In this document: piece after piece, positions 1 through 7,926 of the stretch | How positions within the stretch are numbered: position 1 is the first letter of the stretch | Layout: every line of letters begins with the position of its first letter | Assembly: GCA_948144175.1 (NCBI GenBank) | Contig: CANXME010000779.1 | Coordinates: 1-64,000 of the forward strand | Reading direction: 5' to 3' | DNA: 64,000 bases | DNA from: Closterium sp. NIES-65 | Lineage: Eukaryota > Streptophyta > Zygnematophyceae > Desmidiales > Closteriaceae | Program-made: the position numbers and the translations under genes | Notes under the pieces: model-generated | What the model was told of the DNA's origin: nothing | The model's database searches: none | What the model saw: the letters and a program-made list of their open reading frames with translations, nothing else

Positions 1-468
1 CCTTGTTCTTTATATTTTGCACACGCTAGGCCCTGTTCTTTTACTTTGCACAAGCTAGGCCCTTGTTCTTGCAATCTTGCACACGCTATGCCTTGTTCTT
101 TTTATTTTGCACACGCTAGGGGAAGCCGACTTGTTCTTGCAATTTTGGCACTAGCTAGACCCTTGTTCTTTTATTGTTGCACACGCTAGGCGCCTTGTTC
201 TTTTTATTTTGCACACGCTAGGCCCTTGTTCTTTTATTTTGCACACGCTAGGGCCCTTGTTCTTGCTATTTTGCATACGCCATGCCCTTGTTCTTTTTAC
301 TTTGCACACGCTAGGGCCCTTGTTCTTGCTATTTCGCGAACCCTATGCCCTTGTTCTTGATTTTTTGCACACGCTAGGCCTTTGCTCTAGCTATTTTGCA
401 CTCGCTAGGCCCTTGTTCTTGCAATTTGCACACGCTAGGCCTTGTTCTTGCAATTTTGCACACGCTAG
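1..468 (+). repeat. Satellite A (31-bp tandem repeat), left edge block
   Basis: About 15 monomers of 31 bp, read on this strand as CTTGTTCTT, a variable T-rich part, TTTTGCACACGCTAGGCC. This is the T-rich orientation, the same as at 7922-13121. Several monomers are degenerate; one around 118-135 has an irregular GGGGAAGCCGAC insertion. The block is cut at 468 by the LTR of a retrotransposon and resumes in phase at 7922, so both blocks were one array. Open frames across it only reflect a 31-bp unit poor in stop codons. Confidence 0.95.
464..468. repeat. Target-site duplication of element 1, left copy
   Basis: GCTAG directly abuts the TG of the left LTR at 469. The same five bases follow the right LTR at 7922-7926. 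Removing the element and one copy restores an ordinary Sat A monomer (CACACGCTAGGCCC). Five-base duplications are usual for Ty1/copia integrases. Confidence 0.92.
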
Positions 469-600
469 TGTGAAAACTATGAGCAGAGGAATGAATTGAC
501 TAAGTCAGAGTTGGGTACAAATACAACCCTAGCAAACTGTACCCCATATGTGCTACCCCACTATAGCCTACAAACATGCATCAGCTATAATAATCTGACA
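469..600 (-). repeat. 3' LTR of element 1 (132 bp)
   Basis: Begins TGTGAAAAC and ends TCTGACA on the plus strand, so it has canonical TG/CA termini. It matches 7790-7921 except at 557 (C versus T at 7878). At 132 bp it is short for an autonomous copia element, whose LTRs are usually several hundred bases. On the coding strand it should supply the transcript 3' end; I see no clear AATAAA signal. Confidence 0.95.
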
Positions 601-610
601 CACCCCCATA
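601..610 (-). promoter_or_regulatory. Polypurine tract of element 1
   Basis: On the coding strand the bases just upstream of the 3' LTR read TATGGGGGTG, a short G-rich run in the place where plus-strand DNA synthesis is primed in LTR retrotransposons. The call rests on position and composition. Confidence 0.7.
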
Positions 611-803
611 GGCAAGTGGGGGAGAACAAGGGGTCACAAGACCAGTCAAGCAAAGCAAAACAAGCTCAGGGTGGATCACAAAGTCACCACACAGTCCGAG
701 CACAAGAGCAAGGCCAGAGGCCAGTTCACATGCAGGAGTAAAGACATATATATAAAACTAGACAAGCAAGAGCAGGTATATATATGTCAAAGTACAAGTA
801 AAG
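611..803 (-). other. 3' untranslated region of element 1
   Basis: Lies between the polyprotein stop and the purine tract. It is A/C-rich on the plus strand, with TATATATA-like runs near 748 and 778. No reading frame or other feature is recognised here. Confidence 0.7.
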
Positions 804-2652
804 TCAAGAAGAGAGCAAGTGAGGCAAGACAGGTACAAGACCCAGCTGGGTACAAAAGCGCTGATGGTCGCAAGGCGCAAGTGCCTTGGTGAACACATCA
901 GCAGTGTTGGCCTCAGAGGCCACGTAAGCAAGTCGCAACTGACCACGCTGCTGCAGCTCACGAGCAAGGAAGTAGCGGAGAGCAATGTGCTTCGTTCTGT
1001 GCTCCAAGCGCTGCTCTCGACACAAGGCCAACATGGCCTTGTTGTCTACGTACAGCACTGGAGGAGAACGAGGCAGCTCTCCAAGGTCAGTCAGCAGGTA
1101 GGTGAGCCAGCGAAGCTCCTGTGCAGCCATGGCCCCGGCGTAGATCTCAGCCTCACAACTGGAGCCGAGAACCGAAGACGAGCGAGTAGACCGCCACGAG
1201 ACAGAGCCGGAACCAAGGCTGAAGGTGTAACCCTGTGACGACCGCTGCGTAGCCTGGTCGTCAGCCCAAGAAGCGTCTGCGTGCCCAGTAAGGACCACTG
1301 GACTCCGCCCTCCAAGCACTAGCCCCATGCCCGACGTACTGCACAGGTAGCGCAATACCCTCTTCGCTGCAGCCATGTGCTCTGGTCGGTGTCTCCCAGG
1401 AGCAACATAGCGTGCAAGGATGCTCAGAGGGTATGCAAGGTCAGGTCGAGTGCAGGTCATCAGGTACATGAGGCAGCCAACAAGCTCTGCATACGGACCA
1501 CTCGACTCTACGGACTCATCCGAAGGCAGAGCTGAGAGTGAGTGGCGAGTAGGCAGAGGAGTGGCCTGAGGCGAGGAGTACGTGAAGCCGAAGCGCTGAA
1601 GGACCTGCTGCACCATGTGTGACTGAGTCAGGGTAATGGTGCGGCGTGCTCTGTCCCGAGTGATCTGCAAGCCAAGGTAGCTGCGCAGTTCACCCAGGTC
1701 TGTGCACGTGTGTCTCTTCAGCAGCTCGGACTTCACGTAGGCGAGTCCAGCAGTGTCCGCTGTGGCAAAGACCAAGTCGTCGACGTACACGAGGATGTAG
1801 AACGGCGGCAGGGAAGTGTCGGTGCGAAGAAACAGCGACGGGTCAGCAGTAGAAGGAGCAAACCCAAGAGCCGCAAGCGTAGTCCTCAGTGTGTCGTGCC
1901 ACTCACGCGGTGCCTGGCGGAGACCGTAGACTGGCCGTCGGAGGCTCCACTGGGTGCCAGGAGGGAAAGTCCCAGTGAAGCCAGGCGGACGGCGCAGCCA
2001 GATCTCCTCGTGCAGGCTACCCTGCAGGAACGCAGTGCTGAAGTCGAGAGAGTGAAGCTCGTAGTCGCGCTGAGCGGCAATGTGCAGCAGCACCCGAAGA
2101 GTGGTCATCTTCGGGGTGGGAGAGAAGGTCTGAAAGTAGTCAACTCCCTGCCGCTGACTGAAGCCACGAGCCACGTAACGCGCCTTGAAGACAGGCGGCG
2201 AGCCCGGCGGCCGCTTCACCCTGAAGATCCACATGCCACTGACGATGTTCGCCCCAGGAGGGGGAACCGCGTCAACGTAGGTGCCTGTGGACTTCCAGGA
2301 AGCCATCTCTGCATCCATAGCTGCCTGCCACTGAGAGGAGTAGGGACCCTCTACGGCCTCCGCGTAAGAACGCGGAGTCGGGATGTCTAGTGCATCCGGG
2401 TCTCCCTCAGGGGCTAGCAGTACAGACGCGAGACGAGGTGAAGCAGCGGCTAGACACTGGAACTCCTCCTGCCTGTCCTCTAGGACGTCCGTGCCAAGGG
2501 CACACTCACCCCCGACGGACGGAGGACAGGCGGACTCTGACTCAGCGACAAGACGAGCAGCGTAGTCTAGACGACAGCGCGCAGCAAAGTCGACAAGCTC
2601 AGTGACAAGGGCAGACGCAGCAGACGACGCGAAGGAAGGGTCAGTGACAGCA
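804..2652 (-). pseudogene. Reverse transcriptase-RNase H part of copia polyprotein, element 1 (out of frame with gag-integrase)
   Basis: This is the C-terminal part of the Ty1/copia polyprotein, which copies element RNA into DNA and degrades the RNA strand. The genuine frame starts at the frameshift near 2650 with VTDPSF; the same frame stays open to 2888, but those upstream residues are an out-of-frame reading of the linker. RT (RVT_2 type) begins around DIPTPRSYAEA and includes FKARYVARGFSQ, DFSTAFLQG and the catalytic YVDD at 1776-1787. RNase H follows with HADASW (Asp near 1275), CEAEIYA (near 1150) and YVDNKAM (near 1044), giving the D-E-D set, then HIALRYFLAREL and ADVFTKAL. The domain is otherwise complete. 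It could be translated only by frameshifting or from a separate message, and neither is evident. Confidence 0.9.
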
Positions 2653-2655
2653 AGT
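2647..2655 (-). other. One-base frameshift between integrase and RT (element 1)
   Basis: On the coding strand element 1 reads GCTACTTGCTGTCACTGAC where element 2 reads GCTACTGTCGTCACTGAC. The extra base turns LLATVVTDPSF into LLATCCH and stop, and puts RT in the next frame. Compared with element 2 the change is a simple insertion. It lies in the variable linker, not at the gag/pol boundary where Ty1-type programmed frameshifting occurs. Confidence 0.85.
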
Positions 2656-3408
2656 AGCAAGGAGACGCGTGACAGTAGGACTGGCAGCACGAAGAGAGTC
2701 CGACTCCGGGTCGGCAAGAGCAGGAAGAGAGGAAGCAGGAGGAGAAGGCAAAGGGGCACGCAGAGGAGCAGTGGACGGACGCAGTGACATCCGGTGCGTG
2801 CCAGGGACAGGAGGAGGACGCTGACGCGACCCGCGACCACTAGCGCGCTCAGTACGAACAGGCGACGCAGGACGAGACGCAGGCTCACGACGCTCAGTAA
2901 GACCTCCAGTCGGACCAGCGTAGGGAGAAGGAGCAGGCAAAGGGGAGGCAGGCTGTAGCTGTGGCTGTGACCGGACAGGCTGCGGACCCTCTAAGGAAGG
3001 AGGAGGAGGTGTAAGACCAAGAACCTGCTGCAGGAGCGGAACGAAGTACGGTCGGGGCCGCGCGGCGACGCTAGAAACAGCAGGAACAGCACCAGCACCC
3101 CCGGCAGGAGCACCCACTCCAGCAGCACCTCCAGCAGAACCACCAGAAGCTCCAGAACCTCCAGCAGCAGCACCAGGAGCACCGTCAGTCGGACCACCAA
3201 CCGCAGGCTCAGCGCCAACGTCCTCAGCAGGACCAGCTCCAGGAGAACACTCAGACCCAGCAGCTCCAGCACCCACAGGACGAGCACCGCCAGGTCGCGT
3301 GGCAGCAGCGCCCTCCGCAGCCGAAGAACCACCAGCACCAGCGGCACGCCTCCAGCGCCGGGCAAACCACTCACGCAGCTCCTGTGGAGAGAGCGGCTCC
3401 CGGTGAGA

Positions 3409-3605
3409 CGAAGCACCCCCAGGCACAGCACCTCCAGGCTCGGCACCTCCCGGCTCAGCACCCCCAGGCTCAGTACCCCCAGACACAGCACCCCCAGGCA
3501 CAGTACCCCCAGGCTCAGCACCCCCAGGCTCAGCACCCCCAGACTCCGCACCCCCAGGCTCAGCACCCCTAGACTCCGCACCCCCAGGCTCAGCTCCCGC
3601 AGCAG
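3409..3605 (-). repeat. 15-bp coding minisatellite in integrase-RT linker, element 1
   Basis: Tandem 15-bp units (CCCAGGCTCAGCACC on the plus strand) encode repeated AEPGG-type pentapeptides. Since 15 is divisible by three, changes in copy number keep the frame. The equivalent tract in element 2 (30440-30690) has different order and copy number, so this linker tolerates expansion and contraction. Confidence 0.9.
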
Positions 3606-5589
3606 CACCGGAGTCACCAGTGACCTCGACAGGCTCGACCGCGTCTACCTGAGACACACCTGAAGGGGCAGGACCCTGAGGGGGGAGGGGGACTACTGGG
3701 GGGGGACCTGGTACCAAGAAGAGGGGGGGTGGGGGGAGGGACGGAGTGCGGTAGGGGAAGAGGCGGTAGTAGGGTACCGACTCGTCGAACGTGACGTCCT
3801 GGGAGGACAGAACACGTCGAGAGGTGGGGTGGTAAAACTGCCACCCAGGGGCGTCGGGGGGGAACCCGAGGAAGACGCAGGGAGAAGCACGAGGGGACAG
3901 CTTGTCCGCAGACAGGTCGCGAACAAACGCCCGAGATCCCCAGACCCGGAACGCCGACGCATCGCCAACCTTCCCCGTCCACAACAGAGCTGGGGAGGTC
4001 TCCGGTCGAGAGACCCTGGGGTGGAGGTTGATCTGGTGCGCAGCGTACCTGACCGCAAACGGCCACAGAAAATGGGGAGCAGCCGCATGCATCATGGACG
4101 TACGAGCGACGTCCATGACCATGCCAATGCGGCGCTCAGCGATCCCATTCTGCTGTGGTGAGTCCGGAAGCGTGAAGGTCTGACGGATGCCTCGCACACG
4201 ACAGTAGGTACTCAGGAGGGCCGAGGAGAACTCTCCGCCTCTGTCCGAGTGCAGACGCAAGACAGGGAAGTCAGAGCCAAAGCTTCTCCGAAGCTGAAGA
4301 CGAGCTGCGCGGATCCAGTCGATCAACACCTGAGTGACCTCACCCTTGCTGCGCAAGGGGAAGACTGTGGTGTAACGCGAGTAGTCGTCAACCACTAGCA
4401 GGAAGTAGCGCTCCTGACCCTGTCCACGGACGCGGGCTGGGCCCCACACGTCCATGTGAAGCGTCTGCAACGGGGCCTCTGTCGGAGGAAACTGGGAGGA
4501 GTGAGGGGCAGCACGCTGGCGCCCCTCGACACAGGGGACACAGGCAGGGCCAGGGCCCGGAGGAAGGGGAGGGAGGGACCGGGGAAGACCAGACACAAGG
4601 ACCCGCGAGGCCATGCCTCTGAGCCGAAGCAGAGAGGGGTGGCCAAGGCGGTGGTGCCAGAGGAGGGTCTCGTGAGACAGACGACGACACGAACAAGGGG
4701 CAGACTCAGGACCAGACCTGGACGCTGCAGCAAACACCTGACCAGACGAAGGGGCCCTACCAGACGCAGTACCTGGAGGAGAAGCAGTGGTCAGTGTGTA
4801 CAGGCTCGATCCCGGCCGACGTGTAAACGTAGCCAGGTGGCGACCTGTATCCGCCTCCGTACAGTGGGTCACCCGCTGACGAGCAGGGGTGAACTGGTGG
4901 ACACCTGCATCCTGGAGGTCAGCACCACTCACCAAGTTCGTCGAGAACGAGGGGAGGTAGAGACCAGTCAGGGTGCCAGAGGGGGCCGCCGGACACGGGA
5001 GGACAGTGGAGAAGCGAGACAGGACAGGCCCCCCAGAGGGGTCCGCCAGGGACACCGCAACCGGCCGACTCAGCGGCGTGAGAGTGGTGCGGTCCCTAAA
5101 GAAGGAGCGAGACGCTCCAGAGTCAAGGGTGAAGGTGTGAGAGGCCGAAGCCGACACAGTACCTGAGAGGGCGGACTCACCAGTACCTGAAAGCACAGAC
5201 GCACTGGCACCTAGAGCAGCAGCTGCACTAGTACCTGACGCGGCAGTACCAATGCCCGGGTCGGGCGGGAAACACCGGTAACAGTCATCCTCATCACTAC
5301 CAGTCACAGCATACATAGCAGAGAGAATAGCATCAAAATCAAGATCATAAATAGCTACACCAGCCCTAGACAGCTCTCCCCAGCGGGGGATCTCAGCGGC
5401 CTCCGGAAACTGCTGACGCCAGGCGTCGGTCAGGCGGCCAAAGCAGCGACGGGCTGTGTGGGCGCCTCCACACCTCTCCCCTGCACGGTCACCAGTGCGA
5501 AGAACGTAGGGGCAGGGACCAAGCGCACCACCGCGCTGACGCTGCAAGTACCACTCACGGAGCTGCTGAGGGCCGGGGACGGTGCGAGA

Positions 5590-5935
5590 GCGCTGCTGCT
5601 GCTGCGGCTGCTGCTGTGGCTGCTGCTGCTGCTGCTGCTGGCGCTGACCACCCCCAGAGCTGCTCCGCTGGGACGAGCCACTCCGACCCCCTCCTCCACC
5701 GCCACCCCCGCCTCCACCGCCACCCCCGTCGCCACCGCCACCTCCCCCACCAGGACCGTCGCTCCCACCGCTCCCACCGCCTCCTCCGCTACCACCTCCG
5801 CCGCCACCTCCGCCTCCACCGCCGCCACTACTACCTCCACTCCCGCCACCACCCCCCCCGCCACCCCCACTCCCCCCTCCACCCCCACCGCCTCCTCCAC
5901 CGCCCCCTCTGGCTCCACCCGCTCCCTTGCCCCCC
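5590..5935 (-). repeat. Poly-Gln and poly-Gly low-complexity tract in Gag, element 1
   Basis: The plus strand is a run of CCX/CTG-type triplets. On the coding strand these give a Gly-rich stretch of about 90 residues followed by a Gln-rich stretch, between the Gag domain and the zinc-knuckle-like motif. The coding strand is a long GGN tract and so strongly purine/pyrimidine asymmetric. Element 2 has the same arrangement with different lengths. Confidence 0.9.
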
Positions 5936-6774
5936 TTGCCCTTGCCAGTGCGGCGTCTGCCACTGGGGGCAGACGCCGCGCCGACCGACTCAAAACCAAC
6001 GAGGTCGGCCGCAGCGGCAGAGGCGACAGAGGGCAGCAGGGGGGAGGGACCACACCCCTCAAAGATGGGGGTGCGAGGGTCACCCCGAGAGGCCCCTACA
6101 GCGACAATACTCTTCTCAGCCGCTAGCAGGGACTCCTCAAGGAGGTCGACAGTGAGAGTGGTGGGACAGACAGAGAGAAACTGGTCCCTAACGACACGAA
6201 GGGACTCAGGAAGACGGGTGACGAGAAAGTAGAGAGTGATGTACATGGGAGGAGGGTTCGCAGCGCGGAACTCAGCAGGAAGGGCAGCGCGGTAGCGGGT
6301 GTCACTAGCGCGGAGGTGGGTAACGAGGTCAGCGACAGTGGGAAAGGAAGCGAGGTCAGGGAAGAGAAACGGTAGCATGAGGCGGCTAAGGGTAGCGGAG
6401 GAAGGGGAGGAGTAGCGCGCAACTACAGCGTCGTACAAGGCCTGAGCGGTCTTGCACTGACTAAAGTGGGCACGCTCAGAGGAAGGGAGGTGGCGACGCA
6501 CAGCAAGACGTGCAGCAGCATCGCGGGTCGCCCACTTGGAGCGAACGGCAGAGTCAGCATCAGCAGGCGGGGCAGGGACAGCGCCAGAGACAAAGTCAAA
6601 GAGAGAGACCTCATCTACCGCATCACACAGTAAGTACAGCTGCAGATCCTCGATCCAGACGGCAAAGTCAATGGCCCTCCCCTCAGCGTCAAAAGTGAGA
6701 ACATTGGGGGTGGCCATAGCAGCAGCTGAAAGTCTCACCGGGATGGGAGAGTCGGGTAGGTCAGCAGCAGGCGG

Positions 6775-7025
6775 CTCGGGCTGCTCGTGCAGCTCAGGCG
6801 GCTCGGGCTGCTCAGGTACCGGGCGGCTCGGCTACTGCGGGGCGGCTCGGCTACTGCGGGGCGGCTCGACTGCTGCTGGGCGGCTCGGCTGCTGCTGGGC
6901 AGCTCGGCTGCTGCTGGGCGGCTCGGCTGCTGCTGGGCGGCTCGGCTGCTGCTAGGCGGCTCGGCTGCTGCTGGGCGGCTCGGCTGCTGCTGGGCGGCTC
7001 GGCTGCTGCTGGGCGGCTCGGCTGC
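6775..7025. repeat. 19-bp GC-rich minisatellite in element 1 leader
   Basis: Tandem copies of CGGCTGCTGCTGGGCGGCT with a few substitutions, regular from about 6830. It lies between the LTR/primer site and the gag start, in transcribed untranslated sequence. The period is not a multiple of three, and frames across it look non-coding. Element 2 carries different repeats in the same position. Confidence 0.9.
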
Positions 7026-7082
7026 AGTGCAGTGGCGGGGCCGGGACAAGGCCGGCGGTAGTGCCGGCGGTAGGGCCAAGTA

Positions 7083-7660
7083 GGAGCCGGCGGCGGGCCG
7101 AGTAGGAGGCCGGCGACGGGCCGAGTAGGAGGCCGGCGGCAGGGCCGTGTAGGAGGCCGGCGGCGGGCCGAGTAGGAGGCCGGCGGCGGGCCGAGTAGGA
7201 GGCCGGCGACGGGCCGAGTAGGAGGCCGGCGGCAGGGCCGTGTAGGAGGCCGGCGGCGGGCCGAGGAGGAGGCCGGCGGCGGGCCGAGTAGGAGCCGGGG
7301 CCGGGCCGTGTAGGAGGCCGGCGGCGGGCCGTGTAGGAGGCCGGCGGCGGAGCCGAGTAGGAGCCGGCGGCGGGGCCGTGGAGGAGGCCGGCGGCGGGCC
7401 GAGTAGGAGGCCGGCGGCGGGCCGTGTAGGAGGCCGGTGGCGGGTCGAGTAGGAGGCCGGCGGCGGGCCGTGTAGGAGGCCGGCGGCGGGGCCGAGAAGG
7501 AGGCCGGCGCGGGGCCGCGTAAGGGGCCGAGTAGGAGCCGGCGGCCCAGGGCCGCGTAAGGGGCCGGCTCGGAGCCGCGTAAGAGGCCGGCGCGGGGCCG
7601 CGTAGGAGCCGGCGGCGCAGGGCCGCGTAAGGGGCCAGCGCGGGGCCGCGTAAGGGGCAG
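7083..7660. repeat. Roughly 23-bp GC-rich minisatellite in element 1 leader
   Basis: Repeats of AGGAGGCCGGCGGCGGGCC plus a GAGT or GTGT tail, becoming irregular (GGGGCCGCGTAAG units) from about 7500. It is extremely GC-rich and part of the 5' leader of the element transcript. No conserved reading frame is seen. Confidence 0.88.
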
Positions 7661-7683
7661 GCGGCGGGGCCGCAGGGGAGAGG

Positions 7684-7776
7684 GCGACCCGAAGGGTCGC
7701 TAAAACAAAAAAGGGCGCGCCTCGGGGGCGCGCTTCGGTGGGCCCAAAAAAAAAAAAATTCGGTCCTGGAGGGACC
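7684..7776 (-). promoter_or_regulatory. Three conserved hairpins next to the primer-binding site (element 1 leader)
   Basis: Perfect inverted repeats: GCGACCC/GGGTCGC (7684-7690, 7694-7700, 3-nt loop); GCGCGCC/GGCGCGC (7715-7721, 7727-7733, 5-nt loop); GGTCC/GGACC (7762-7766, 7772-7776, 5-nt loop). All three occur in the same order in element 2 (34745-34834), although the neighbouring minisatellites differ. The third keeps a stem despite a changed loop. Position just 3' of the primer site suggests an RNA packaging, dimerisation or priming structure; this is inference. Confidence 0.65.
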
Positions 7777-7778
7777 TA

Positions 7779-7789
7779 GCTCTATACCA
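7779..7789 (-). promoter_or_regulatory. Primer-binding site, initiator-Met tRNA type (element 1)
   Basis: On the coding strand TGGTATAGAGC follows the 5' LTR with no gap. Plant copia elements typically carry TGGTATCAGAGC, complementary to the 3' end of initiator tRNA-Met. This copy lacks one C in the middle, and element 2 has the same 11 bases, so the variant is a property of the family. Confidence 0.82.
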
Positions 7790-7921
7790 TGTGAAAACTA
7801 TGAGCAGAGGAATGAATTGACTAAGTCAGAGTTGGGTACAAATACAACCCTAGCAAACTGTACCCCATATGTGCTACTCCACTATAGCCTACAAACATGC
7901 ATCAGCTATAATAATCTGACA
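7790..7921 (-). repeat. 5' LTR of element 1 (132 bp)
   Basis: The copy that should drive transcription toward lower coordinates. It starts TGTGAAAAC and ends CTGACA on the plus strand and matches 469-600 at 131 of 132 positions. An AT-rich stretch near 7903-7915 (ATTATTATA on the coding strand) could serve as a TATA element, but this is weak. Confidence 0.95.
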
Positions 7922-7926
7922 GCTAG
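7922..7926. repeat. Target-site duplication of element 1, right copy
   Basis: GCTAG directly follows the CA end of the 5' LTR and equals 464-468. The satellite continues in phase with GCCCTTG. Confidence 0.92.

Larger units (their letters stand above)
2641..6717 (-). pseudogene. Gag-protease-integrase part of copia polyprotein, element 1
   Basis: The frame begins at MATPNV (6717); a Met at 6738 is seven residues upstream, but MATP is conserved in element 2 (33784). In order: a UBN2-type Gag domain (about 6717-6060); Gly-rich and Gln-rich tracts; a zinc-knuckle-like C-X13-C-X3-H-X4-C at 5443-5514; aspartic protease with DSGAS at 5110-5124; the pre-integrase HHCC region (LWHHRLGHPS...CVPC); and an integrase core with Asp at 4450-4452, Asp at 4243-4245 and Glu at 4135-4137, spaced D-X68-D-X35-E as in DD35E enzymes. 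Next come the copia integrase C-terminal block (VWGSRAFVRD, CVFLGFP) and a Pro/Gly/Ala-rich linker. The frame ends at TGA 2641-2643 through an extra base; element 2 continues into RT at this point. Confidence 0.92.
469..7921 (-). mobile_element. Ty1/copia LTR retrotransposon, full length (element 1)
   Basis: A 7453-bp element on the minus strand, its 5' end at 7921. It has 132-bp LTRs with TG...CA ends, a primer-binding site at 7779-7789, a long GC-rich leader, gag-protease-integrase-RT-RNase H coding sequence between 6717 and 804, a purine-rich tract beside the 3' LTR, and 5-bp GCTAG target duplications. Integrase before reverse transcriptase identifies the copia superfamily. The LTRs differ at one of 132 positions (C at 557, T at 7878), so insertion was recent. 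A one-base insertion near 2650 shifts the reading frame between integrase and RT, so the copy is probably not autonomous as sequenced. It sits inside Sat A. Confidence 0.95.

Noticed and set aside
1710..2390. Antisense 226-codon frame in RT, also present at 28786-29466
   Set aside because: It is conserved only because the RT DNA is almost identical in the two elements. It lies opposite catalytic RT sequence and resembles no known family.
2641..2655. Programmed ribosomal frameshift in element 1
   Set aside because: Wrong place for a gag/pol shift, and element 2 reads through the same site in one frame. A plain one-base insertion is simpler, though family-wide data could change this.
5458..6126. 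Antisense Pro/Thr/Ala-rich and His/Arg-rich frames opposite the Gly-rich tract, also at 32557-33330
   Set aside because: Complement of GGN codons; low-complexity shadow of gag.
6718..6738. Upstream Met (6738) as gag start
   Set aside because: The extra seven residues are not conserved in element 2, where the upstream extension differs. MATP at 6717 is shared.
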